Below, one piece after another: positions 5,783 to 13,231 of a stretch of 13,673 bases of DNA. Origin of the DNA: Trueperella sp. (lineage in GTDB: Bacteria; Actinomycetota; Actinomycetes; Actinomycetales; Actinomycetaceae). The stretch spans positions 1-13,673 of the forward strand of contig JAAYGH010000213.1 of the NCBI GenBank assembly GCA_012727825.1. Reading direction: 5' to 3'. Each line of letters opens with the position of its first letter. Within the stretch, counting starts at the first letter, position 1. A program made the translations under genes and the position numbers. The notes beneath the pieces were generated by a model. The model searched no databases. It saw nothing but the letters and a program-made list of their open reading frames with translations, and was not told where the DNA came from.

Positions 5783-7339
5783 GTGAAACTCGAACTCAGA
5801 GGGATCACGAAGCGATTCGGAACTCTCGTAGCTAATGATCAGATCGACCTGGTCGTCGAAGAAGGCCACATCCATGCTCTCCTTGGAGAGAACGGAGCTG
5901 GCAAATCTACCCTGATGAACGTCTTGTTCGGTTTGTATGATGCCGATGAAGGCGAAATTTTTCTCGACGGGAAACCAGTTAAGTTAAACGGTCCGGGCGA
6001 CGCCGTCGCCGCGGGTATCGGAATGGTCCATCAGCACTTCATGCTGATCCCGGTGTTCACGGTCGCGGAGTCGATCGCTTTAGGTTACGAACCCACTAAG
6101 GTTGGCGGACTTATTGACATTAAGAAAGCGAAGCAGATCGTCCGTGACGTTTCGGCTCGCTTCGGATTTAATCTCGATCCAGACGCACTGATCGAGGATC
6201 TTCCCGTTGGCGCTCAGCAACGTGTGGAAATTGTGAAGGCTCTATCGCGTGATGCGAGGGTTCTCATTCTGGATGAGCCGACTGCCGTGCTGACACCTCA
6301 GGAAACTGACGAGCTGATGAATATCATGCGCCAGCTCGCTGACACCGGCACGTCAATCGTGTTTATCACGCACAAACTTCGCGAGGTTCGTGCGGTGGCA
6401 GACGACATCACGGTCATTCGTCGCGGAAAAGTTGTAGGTAAGGCTGACCCGAAGAGCACCGAAGCTGAACTCGCGACGATGATGGTCGGCCGACCGGTGC
6501 TCATGCAGGTTGAAAAAGACGAGCCTGAGGTATCGGGCGTCGGGTTGTCGGTTGATAACCTCACGGCCTTTAGCGAGGTTGGAACCAGAGTTCTTGACGG
6601 CGTGTCGTTTGACGTTCACAAAGGTGAGATCGTTGCGATCGCCGGCGTTCAGGGTAATGGTCAAACCGAGCTTGCCGAGGTGATCATGGGTTTGCACTCC
6701 TCCGCCGGAGGCCGGGTTCACCTCAATGACACCGACATGACGACTCACGGTGTTCGCCAAGCTATTGATGCCGGCATTGGACTTATTCCCGAAGACCGCT
6801 CGTCCGACGGCGTCATTGCCACGTTTTCAGTAGCGGAGAATTTGATTTTAGATCAGTACCGCTACGAACCGTTTTCGAAAGGTCTAGCCCTCCGGCCGAA
6901 GGTCATTCTCGACAATGCGCGTGAAAAGGCCGAAGAGTTTGATATTCGTCTGACTCAGGTGACGGATCCGATCTCGACGTTGTCAGGTGGTAACCAGCAG
7001 AAAGTCGTTGTAGCGCGCGAGCTTTCACGTGATCTCCAACTTCTGGTTGCGAACCAGCCGACCCGCGGTGTTGACGTGGGATCGATCGAATTTATTCACA
7101 AGAGGATCGTCGAAGTCCGTGACTCAGGCACGCCGGTGCTCCTGGTGTCCTCAGAGCTCGACGAAGTTGTTGGTCTTGCCGACCGGATCGTGGTCATGTA
7201 CCGCGGCCGCGTGAACGGTATTGTCCCTGCAGATACGCCCCGAAGCGCACTTGGTCTCATGATGGCCGGCGTTCCGCAAGAAGAGGCTCTTGCCGCAGAG
7301 AATGTGGCTCCCGCACAGGAGGTCGGCGCCAATGAGTAA
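5783..7339 (+). CDS. Nucleoside ABC transporter, two-domain ATP-binding protein
   Basis: This is the energising subunit of the importer, a tandem ABC ATPase of the RbsA/YufO/NupA type (518 residues, normal length). Domain 1 has Walker A GENGAGKST (35-43), Q-loop Gln84, signature PVGAQQR (141-147), Walker B LILDEP with Asp164 and Glu165, and switch His197. Domain 2 has a degenerate P-loop GVQGNGQTE (288-296, no Lys), signature LSGGNQQ (400-406) and a Walker B of LLVANQPTRG where Asn424-Gln425 replace Asp-Glu. This asymmetry is usual for the family and implies one hydrolytic site. The GTG start is set by GAAAGG at 5769-5774, and MKLELRGITKRFG is the expected N-terminus. The stop overlaps the next gene by 8 bases. 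Confidence 0.95.
   Translation: MKLELRGITKRFGTLVANDQIDLVVEEGHIHALLGENGAGKSTLMNVLFGLYDADEGEIFLDGKPVKLNGPGDAVAAGIGMVHQHFMLIPVFTVAESIALGYEPTKVGGLIDIKKAKQIVRDVSARFGFNLDPDALIEDLPVGAQQRVEIVKALSRDARVLILDEPTAVLTPQETDELMNIMRQLADTGTSIVFITHKLREVRAVADDITVIRRGKVVGKADPKSTEAELATMMVGRPVLMQVEKDEPEVSGVGLSVDNLTAFSEVGTRVLDGVSFDVHKGEIVAIAGVQGNGQTELAEVIMGLHSSAGGRVHLNDTDMTTHGVRQAIDAGIGLIPEDRSSDGVIATFSVAENLILDQYRYEPFSKGLALRPKVILDNAREKAEEFDIRLTQVTDPISTLSGGNQQKVVVARELSRDLQLLVANQPTRGVDVGSIEFIHKRIVEVRDSGTPVLLVSSELDEVVGLADRIVVMYRGRVNGIVPADTPRSALGLMMAGVPQEEALAAENVAPAQEVGANE
7317..7322 (+). promoter_or_regulatory. Ribosome binding site of the first permease
   Basis: AGGAGG lies inside the end of the ATPase gene, 9 bases before the ATG at 7332. 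It favours that start over an upstream in-frame one at 7290, which has no such site. Confidence 0.75.
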
Positions 7340-8705
7340 TCAACCTACAGACGCACCTTTGGGCGCATCAGGTGATCCAGAGATTGTAACGAAAGCCGGC
7401 TTTGGCACGTGGTTGAAGGGTGTTGTTTACACTGGACTTCGATCTGGTTGGCTCGTCTCGATTCTTGCGGTGGTCATCGCATTTGCGATCGGTGCTTTGC
7501 TGATTGCGATGACGGGCGCGTCGGTGACCGAGGCGTATTACAACATGTTCCGCGGAGCGATTTTCAATCCGAACGGACGTAATTTCGCCTATCAGATCAA
7601 ACCTCTGACAGATTCGTTCTTTTACGCGATTCCACTCATTCTCGGAGGTCTCGGCCTAGCGTTCGGCTTCCGTGCAGGCTTGTTCAATATTGGTGGTGCT
7701 GGTCAGCTTGTTTTCGGCGCACTGGCAGCGGCCTGGGTGGGCTTCAACTATGACTTCCCGCCAGTTATTCACACAATCCTGGCCGTGCTTGCCGGCCTTG
7801 TGGCTGGCGCTCTCTACGCATCCATTGCGGGTATTTTGAAGGCGCGAACAGGCGCGAATGAAGTCATCGTCACGATCATGTTGAACTCCATCTCGGGGTT
7901 GGCGCTGAGTTACATTCTGCTTCAGCCATCGTGGCAGGTGCCGGGCACGAACTTTCCGAAGACCCCCAACGTCGCAGATACGGCAGCGATGACGCCACTG
8001 CTTGATGCGCCATTCAAGATCCATTCGGGCATTCTGCTCGCAATATTGGCGACGGTCGTTTTCTGGTGGATCCTCGAGCGTTCCACGTTCGGATTCGAAG
8101 TCCGCGCCGTCGGCGCAAATCCCGATGCTGCTCGCACCGCCGGCATTTCTGTCGGTAGGGTCACGATTTTGACGATGGTCGTCTCCGGGTCCTTCCTTGG
8201 AATGGCCGGTGCAAACGAAGCATTAGGCACGATCGGGTACGTGTCCGGAAACGTCGCAGGAAACGTCGGCTTTGACGCCATTACGGTGGCGCTCCTAGGC
8301 CGCAATAAGCCGATTGGTACGTTCTTTGCAGGGCTTTTGTTCGGTGCGTTCAAGGCTGGTGGCTACATCATGCAAAACGCCGGCGTACCAATTGACATGA
8401 TTCTGATCCTCCAGTCAACGATTGTGCTTCTCATTGCGGCCCCGGCGCTTGTACGTTGGATCTTCCGCCTGCCGAAGTTCAACAACATCACGTTGCGTCA
8501 GTACGTCACACTGTCGGAGCGTGGCATGGAGGTTAACCAGGTTAACGCAAACGCGCTCATTGAAGAGGAAGTCGAGCGCGCGGGAGCTGCTCCGGAAGAC
8601 GAGCATGTTCCGGTACGCGACGAGAGTCGCATCCGCGTGGGAGAAAAGACGGTCGACAACGACGGCCCCGAAGATATGACGCACGAAGGAGGGGAGCAGC
8701 GATGA
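7332..8705 (+). CDS. Nucleoside ABC transporter permease 1 (branched-chain/ribose permease family)
   Basis: This is a membrane-spanning subunit of the nucleoside importer, 457 residues, BPD_transp_2 (RbsC/LivM-like) superfamily. After a soluble N-terminus (about 1-35) come a transmembrane helix at about 39-61, a loop containing AYYNMFRGAIF, then multiple hydrophobic helices. Diagnostic stretches are FNIGGAGQLVFGALAAAW, TGANEVIVTIMLN, the cytoplasmic coupling loop RAVGANPDAARTAGI and NVGFDAITVALLG. These resemble YufP/NupB-type permeases. A hydrophilic acidic C-terminal tail of about 60 residues follows the last helix. The start overlaps the ATPase stop by 8 bases and the stop overlaps permease 2 (ATGA), indicating coupled translation. 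Confidence 0.93.
   Translation: MSNQPTDAPLGASGDPEIVTKAGFGTWLKGVVYTGLRSGWLVSILAVVIAFAIGALLIAMTGASVTEAYYNMFRGAIFNPNGRNFAYQIKPLTDSFFYAIPLILGGLGLAFGFRAGLFNIGGAGQLVFGALAAAWVGFNYDFPPVIHTILAVLAGLVAGALYASIAGILKARTGANEVIVTIMLNSISGLALSYILLQPSWQVPGTNFPKTPNVADTAAMTPLLDAPFKIHSGILLAILATVVFWWILERSTFGFEVRAVGANPDAARTAGISVGRVTILTMVVSGSFLGMAGANEALGTIGYVSGNVAGNVGFDAITVALLGRNKPIGTFFAGLLFGAFKAGGYIMQNAGVPIDMILILQSTIVLLIAAPALVRWIFRLPKFNNITLRQYVTLSERGMEVNQVNANALIEEEVERAGAAPEDEHVPVRDESRIRVGEKTVDNDGPEDMTHEGGEQR
8686..8692 (+). promoter_or_regulatory. Ribosome binding site of the second permease
   Basis: AAGGAGG lies within the end of permease 1, 9 bases before the ATG at 8702. It supports efficient initiation at the overlapping ATGA. 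Confidence 0.75.
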
Positions 8706-10012
8706 GCGTAGAAGCACAGACGTCACAAGCTCCACAAATGGTGGAGGCCAAAGAGATCCAGCAGCGCGTGTCGTGGAAGATTCCGATCACGTTCCTGCTT
8801 GCGACAATCCTTCTCGTGTTCGTTGCATCCACGGTGGAGGGCGATTCGCGGCTTCGTCTAAACGACCGCAATCAAACCATTAATATCGACGACATCACCG
8901 TCAACGCATCGGGGATCTTGTGGGTGTTCGCGATTATTGCCGCTGTTGGGACCGTGTGGGCAGTGGTGTCCACCCTCTCGCGTGGCAAGTACGGACGAGT
9001 GGGGAAAGCCATCGACATCGTAATGATGGTGCTCGTTGGCTTACTGACCGTGTTTGGCTTCCTCATCTTCGCCGGTGCTGGATCGTCAGGTGCGGTGACT
9101 GTGACCTCGACACTCGTGTCGACCGTCGCTATTTCTACGCCGTTGATTTTCGGTTCGCTTTCGGGCGTCGTGTCCGAGCGTGTGGGTGTTATCAACATCA
9201 ACATCGAAGGCCAGCTCCTTGCGGGCGCCTTCGCCGGCGTCATGGCAGCCTCGTACTTCCAGAACGCCTATATGGGCCTCCTGTTCGCTCCGCTTGCGGG
9301 TGCGTTCCTCGGCTCTCTGCTCGCGCTGTTCTCCGTGCGATACGGCGTTGACCAGATCATCGTTGGTGTTGTTCTCAATGTGCTGGCACTTGGTTTGACG
9401 ACGTTCTTCTTCGGAACACTCATGACCGAAAACCAGTCGTTGCTCAACACGAACCGCTACTCGTTGAAATCAATAAAGATTCCGGGCTTGTCTGAAATTC
9501 CAGTCATTGGCCCCATGCTCTTTAACCAGTCAATTTTGGTCTACATCATGTACGCCGCCGTTGTGTTGCTGTCAATCTTCATATTCCGCTCGCGTTGGGG
9601 CCTTCGTCTTCGCGCCTGTGGTGAGCATCCGAAGGCCGCCGATACGGTGGGCATCAACGTCAATCGCACCCGTACGTTGAACACGATCTTTGCCTCCTCG
9701 CTTGCTGGTTTAGGCGGCGCGTTCTTTACGATCGGTTCGGGCCTTGCATTCACGAACAACATTTCGTCCGGTAACGGATACATCGCTCTAGCAGCCATGA
9801 TCCTCGGTAAGTGGCACCCGGTTGGTGCATTGGGCGCTGCGGTCATGTTCGGATTCGCACAGGCCGTTGCGCAGCTCATCCCGAGCCTGCACAGTGGCAT
9901 TCCGTCGGATCTTGTGAACATGATTCCGTACGTCATCACGATCATCGCGGTGGCTGGTTTCGTGGGCAGGTCGCGTCCGCCGGCTGCTGAGAACATTCCG
10001 TACCTCAAGTAG
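8702..10012 (+). CDS. Nucleoside ABC transporter permease 2 (branched-chain/ribose permease family)
   Basis: This is the second membrane subunit, 436 residues, of the YufQ/NupC type within BPD_transp_2. It carries the subgroup's marks: SERVGVININIEGQLLAGAF in the first half, YGVDQIIVGVVLNVLALGL, the coupling loop RACGEHPKAADTVGI, and GNGYIALAAMILGKWHPVGA toward the C-terminus. About eight to ten hydrophobic segments are visible, including one near 28-46. An N-terminal extension and an extra helix pair precede the conserved part, so the protein is longer than minimal homologues of about 310 residues. The two permeases would form a heterodimeric channel with the two-domain ATPase. cdd begins 19 bases downstream. 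Confidence 0.93.
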   Translation: MSVEAQTSQAPQMVEAKEIQQRVSWKIPITFLLATILLVFVASTVEGDSRLRLNDRNQTINIDDITVNASGILWVFAIIAAVGTVWAVVSTLSRGKYGRVGKAIDIVMMVLVGLLTVFGFLIFAGAGSSGAVTVTSTLVSTVAISTPLIFGSLSGVVSERVGVININIEGQLLAGAFAGVMAASYFQNAYMGLLFAPLAGAFLGSLLALFSVRYGVDQIIVGVVLNVLALGLTTFFFGTLMTENQSLLNTNRYSLKSIKIPGLSEIPVIGPMLFNQSILVYIMYAAVVLLSIFIFRSRWGLRLRACGEHPKAADTVGINVNRTRTLNTIFASSLAGLGGAFFTIGSGLAFTNNISSGNGYIALAAMILGKWHPVGALGAAVMFGFAQAVAQLIPSLHSGIPSDLVNMIPYVITIIAVAGFVGRSRPPAAENIPYLK

Positions 10013-10031
10013 CGCGACGAGAAGTAGTGTG

Positions 10032-10475
10032 ATGGCAATGGGTGAGATCAATTGGACGAAGCTCGAAGAGTTGGCCATCGAAGCGATGGGCACCGCTTAT
10101 GCGCCGTATTCGGGATATCCGGTCGGCGTTGCGGGGCTCACCGCCGATGGCCGGCTCGTGTCGGGGTGCAACGTTGAAAATGCGTCAACCGGGCTGGGCA
10201 CATGCGCCGAGAACGGAATGGTGTCTGCACTGATACGCGCAGGAGGCGGCCGCCTTGTTGCTGTCTATTGCGTTAACGGCAACGAGGAGGTCGTTGTGCC
10301 ATGTGGGCGCTGTAGGCAAATTCTCTACGAGCACGGTGGACCAGAGCTCCTGGTCTACATGCCAGAGGCCGGCCCGCAGCCCATGACGTACGTGTTACCC
10401 GAAGCATTTGGCCCGCGCTCGCTCCAAGAATATGGGGGCAGCGCGAGCGTCGACTATTCAAAGACGATCTTTTAA
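10032..10475 (+). CDS. cdd: Cytidine deaminase
   Basis: The enzyme hydrolyses cytidine and deoxycytidine to uridine and deoxyuridine plus ammonia, preparing them for phosphorolysis by DeoA. It has 147 residues and is the short, tetrameric-type enzyme with one zinc per subunit. YAPYSGYPVG precedes the substrate loop CNVENAS (46-52), followed by the catalytic CAE (Cys58 zinc ligand, Glu60 proton shuttle) and PCGRCRQ (Cys91 and Cys94 zinc ligands). The residue after NVENAS is Thr instead of the usual Tyr. The start is uncertain: GTG 10029, ATG 10032 and ATG 10038 are in frame. The weak GAGAAG at 10019-10024 best suits 10032. deoA follows after 11 bases. Confidence 0.95.
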   Translation: MAMGEINWTKLEELAIEAMGTAYAPYSGYPVGVAGLTADGRLVSGCNVENASTGLGTCAENGMVSALIRAGGGRLVAVYCVNGNEEVVVPCGRCRQILYEHGGPELLVYMPEAGPQPMTYVLPEAFGPRSLQEYGGSASVDYSKTIF

Positions 10476-10486
10476 AAGGTGGATGG

Positions 10487-11770
10487 ATGAAGCAATTTGA
10501 TGCCGTAGATATTATTCGCGCCAAGCGTGAAGGCCACAAGCTTTCATTGGACGAAATTAATTGGACAATCGATGCGTACACGAAGGGTGCGATGGGCGAT
10601 GAGCAGATGGCTGCTCTCGCGATGGCGATTTTCCTCAACGGCATGGACCGCGAAGAGATTTCCCAGTGGACCACCGCCATGATCAATTCGGGTGAGCGAA
10701 TGGATTTCAGCTCGCTCGGCAAGCCAACTGCCGACAAGCACTCGACGGGCGGTGTGGGCGACAAGATTACACTCCCACTTGCTCCGCTGGTTGCCGTCTA
10801 TGGCGTGGCAGTCCCACAGTTATCTGGCCGGGGCCTTGGCCATACGGGAGGCACACTCGACAAGCTCGAAGCGATCCCTGGCTGGCAGGCCGACCTGACT
10901 AATGACGAGATCATGCATCGGCTCGGCAAGGGCAGTGGCGCGGTGATCTGCGCCGCGGGCGCCGGGCTGGCACCCGCCGACAAGAAGCTGTATGCGCTGC
11001 GCGACGTCACTGCCACTGTGGATACCATCCCGCTGATCGCGTCCTCGATCATGTCCAAGAAGATTGCGGAGGGTACCGATTCGCTCGTGCTCGACGTCAA
11101 GGTCGGATCTGGCGCGTTCATGAAGCACATCGAGCAGGCACGCGAACTCGCGCGCACGATGGTCGATCTCGGCTTGGACGCTGGCGTGCAGACCACGGCA
11201 CTCCTGACGGACATGTCCACCCCGCTTGGTCTGAAGATCGGTAACGGTCTCGAGGTCGAGGAGTCGGTCGAAGTTCTCGCGGGCGGCGGCCCGTCCGACG
11301 TCGTCGAACTGACGATCGCACTTGCACGCGAAATGCTGAATGCCGCTGGTCAGCCTGACGCGGACGTTGAGCAGGCCCTCAAGGATGGCCGTGCAATGGA
11401 CGTGTGGCGCCAGATGATCGAGGAGCAGGGCGGCGACCCGGACGCTCCTATGCCGACTGCCAAGCACTCGCATGACGTGATCGCTCAGTCCGATGGTGTG
11501 CTGTCAACACTTGATGCTCTCGCTGTTGGTGTGGCCTCGTGGCGCCTTGGCGCAGGCCGTGCCGTCAAGTCCGAGCCCGTCCAGGCCGCGGCTGGCATCG
11601 AGCTGTTCGCCAAACCCGGCGATGCGGTGACGAAGGGTCAGGTTCTGATGACCCTTCACACTGACGAGGAAGACCGCATGCCACGTGCTCTTGAATCGTT
11701 GGACGGCGGAATCGAGATTGGCGGGGCGTTTGAGGCTCGCGAGTCCGTCATCCTCGATCGGGTTGTTTAA
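10487..11770 (+). CDS. deoA: Thymidine / pyrimidine-nucleoside phosphorylase
   Basis: The enzyme cleaves thymidine, deoxyuridine and possibly uridine with phosphate to base plus (deoxy)ribose-1-phosphate in the cytoplasm. It has 427 residues, normal for the family. Motifs include the phosphate site TADKHSTGGVGDK (81-93), the signature SGRGLGHTGGTLDKLE (113-128), and LRDVTATVDTIPLIASSIMSKK (171-192) with Arg172, Ser187 and Lys191 matching base-binding residues. Position 111, just before LSGRG, is Gln; the E. coli thymidine phosphorylase has Met there and Bacillus pyrimidine-nucleoside phosphorylase has Lys, so the 2'-OH preference cannot be assigned. The start is set by AAAAGG at 10474-10479. 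The next gene begins 10 bases after the stop. Confidence 0.95.
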   Translation: MKQFDAVDIIRAKREGHKLSLDEINWTIDAYTKGAMGDEQMAALAMAIFLNGMDREEISQWTTAMINSGERMDFSSLGKPTADKHSTGGVGDKITLPLAPLVAVYGVAVPQLSGRGLGHTGGTLDKLEAIPGWQADLTNDEIMHRLGKGSGAVICAAGAGLAPADKKLYALRDVTATVDTIPLIASSIMSKKIAEGTDSLVLDVKVGSGAFMKHIEQARELARTMVDLGLDAGVQTTALLTDMSTPLGLKIGNGLEVEESVEVLAGGGPSDVVELTIALAREMLNAAGQPDADVEQALKDGRAMDVWRQMIEEQGGDPDAPMPTAKHSHDVIAQSDGVLSTLDALAVGVASWRLGAGRAVKSEPVQAAAGIELFAKPGDAVTKGQVLMTLHTDEEDRMPRALESLDGGIEIGGAFEARESVILDRVV

Positions 11771-11780
11771 CAGGGGCACA

Positions 11781-12488
11781 GTGAACCTCAGTTCTCTTCT
11801 CGCGCGGCTCGCCCGGCCCGTTCATACATCCGTGGCGCTCATGTGGCCGGAGCAGATTCCAGCAGATGCGCGCGATGCGATGGACGAATACGCGTCGTAT
11901 GGCGAGCCGCTCGAGATTGGTGGGCAGCTGGCACAGCAGTCCACCAGGGAAACTTGCGGTGCGATGGCGTTGTTGGTCTCCCGTGCACTGACGGATGCGG
12001 TATTCGCCGAACGGGTGGCGAACGAGGGCATCGCCGTGGTGGAACACGCTTTGTTTGCCGAGCTCAGGCGAGGCGCTCTTGGGCCCGTGGGGTGGCCGCA
12101 CCGGTACGGAACGCCGCCGTGGACTCTCGCGAAGGCGATGGGTCCGTATTTGCAGACGCCCGTAGATACGACGACGGAGCGCGGCAAGGCCATTATTCAG
12201 TGGATCTACCATGCGACCGGCATGGGGATGCCAGTGCCTCTGTACACGGGCGGAGACCTCGCGGGCGGGCTGAAACGCGCCGTGCCACGCCATGTGGTGC
12301 TTGCGATGCCAGGCGGTGGCCTCACACCTGAGGGAATCCCAGAGTTGGCAATCTATAACCCGGGAACGGGGTATGTTTATCGTGTTCCCATATTTGCAAT
12401 GGCGGAACGGCGAAAGCCCCTGTCCGCATTCGGACACTGGACCCACCTCGTGTGGGCGGTGCTCCCAACCAGTGAAGGAGTCCAATGA
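11781..12488 (+). CDS. Unrecognised protein between deoA and deoC; possible papain-fold cysteine peptidase-like protein
   Basis: I do not recognise this 235-residue protein by name. The GTG start follows AGGGG at 11772-11776; an in-frame ATG at 11685 would overlap deoA by 86 bases and is rejected. No signal peptide or clear membrane helix is seen, so it is probably cytoplasmic. The suggestive pattern is Gln53-x5-Cys59 in [13 protein letters not shown], then His171 in RHVVLAMPG and Asn193 in [14 protein letters not shown]. Papain-fold enzymes, including C39-like peptidases, place an oxyanion Gln six residues before the catalytic Cys, then His at a strand start and Asp/Asn before Pro-x-x-Gly. 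Other distinctive stretches are [16 protein letters not shown] (105-120) and [12 protein letters not shown] (218-229). The stop overlaps deoC (ATGA, 12485-12488), so it is embedded in the operon. Its substrate is unknown. Confidence 0.85.
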   Translation: MNLSSLLARLARPVHTSVALMWPEQIPADARDAMDEYASYGEPLEIGGQLAQQSTRETCGAMALLVSRALTDAVFAERVANEGIAVVEHALFAELRRGALGPVGWPHRYGTPPWTLAKAMGPYLQTPVDTTTERGKAIIQWIYHATGMGMPVPLYTGGDLAGGLKRAVPRHVVLAMPGGGLTPEGIPELAIYNPGTGYVYRVPIFAMAERRKPLSAFGHWTHLVWAVLPTSEGVQ

Positions 12489-13132
12489 CGGACGTAGCGA
12501 AAATGATTGACCACACTCTCCTAAAACCGGAGGCAACCTTCGACGATGTGGCAACCCTCGTAAAGGAGGCGAAGGAGCTCGGCACGTACTCTGTGTGCGT
12601 GTCACCCTCGATGCTTCCCCTGCCAGATGATGTTGACCTTGGTGACGTCAAACTGTGCGTGGTCGCCGGCTTCCCGTCGGGAGCTACCGTGTCTGAAGTG
12701 AAGGCGGCCGAGGCTGCTCGAGCAGTGGCGGCGGGCGCCGATGAAGTCGACATGGTTATCAATCTCGGATATGCCAAGGAGCACGACTGGGACGCCCTCG
12801 AGTACGACATCGCTGTGGTTCGCGACGCGATTCCTTTCTCGGTGCTCAAGGTCATCATCGAGTCCGCTGTATTGACGGATGAGGAGATCGTCGCGGCGTG
12901 TAAGTGCGCCATGGCGTCGGGAGCTGACTTCGTCAAGACCTCGACGGGCTTCCACCCGGCAGGTGGAGCTTCGGCTGCGGCCGTGAAGCTCATGAAGGAC
13001 ACCGTGGGAGACGAACTCGAGGTCAAGGCCTCGGGTGGCATCCGTGACGCTGAGACCGCGAAGGAAATGATCGAGGCTGGCGCTACACGCCTCGGCCTGT
13101 CCTCCTCGCGTGCGGTGATTGAGGGATTCTAA
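12485..13132 (+). CDS. deoC: Deoxyribose-phosphate aldolase
   Basis: The enzyme cleaves 2-deoxyribose-5-phosphate to acetaldehyde and glyceraldehyde-3-phosphate, the last step of deoxynucleoside catabolism. It has 215 residues, typical for short bacterial DeoC. It starts [11 protein letters not shown], with [10 protein letters not shown] (Asp89), [16 protein letters not shown] (Lys122), the Schiff-base lysine Lys151 in [10 protein letters not shown], and Lys181 in [13 protein letters not shown]. All catalytic residues are present. ATG 12485 overlaps the preceding stop and has AAGGAG at 12475-12480. It is the last gene of the operon and is followed by a bidirectional hairpin. Confidence 0.97.
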   Translation: MTDVAKMIDHTLLKPEATFDDVATLVKEAKELGTYSVCVSPSMLPLPDDVDLGDVKLCVVAGFPSGATVSEVKAAEAARAVAAGADEVDMVINLGYAKEHDWDALEYDIAVVRDAIPFSVLKVIIESAVLTDEEIVAACKCAMASGADFVKTSTGFHPAGGASAAAVKLMKDTVGDELEVKASGGIRDAETAKEMIEAGATRLGLSSSRAVIEGF

Positions 13133-13180
13133 ACGACCTCCGCGCAGGCGACTGGGCATTTATTGCGGGCTAGAACCTGT

Positions 13181-13212
13181 GGGGGCTGGAACCGATGACG
13201 GTTCCAGCCCCC
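13181..13212. terminator. Bidirectional hairpin between convergent deoC and mutase genes
   Basis: GGGGGCTGGAACC (13181-13193) pairs with GGTTCCAGCCCCC (13200-13212). One further G-C pair leaves the loop ATGA (13195-13198), giving a 14-bp perfect stem. It lies in the 99-base gap between two converging genes and would serve both. There is no T-run on either side. Confidence 0.8.
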
Positions 13213-13231
13213 AATAAAACACCCGCGTTCG

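Noticed and set aside
6633..7066. Degenerate second nucleotide site of the ABC ATPase (no P-loop Lys; Asn-Gln for Asp-Glu) as a loss-of-function mutation
   Set aside because: The same asymmetry is usual in RbsA/YufO-type tandem ATPases, so it is family-normal.
11748..12605. Minus-strand open frame (285 residues) opposite the unrecognised gene
   Set aside because: The plus-strand frame fits the operon with a ribosome binding site and ATGA overlap. The antisense product has shadow-like composition and overlaps both deoA and deoC.
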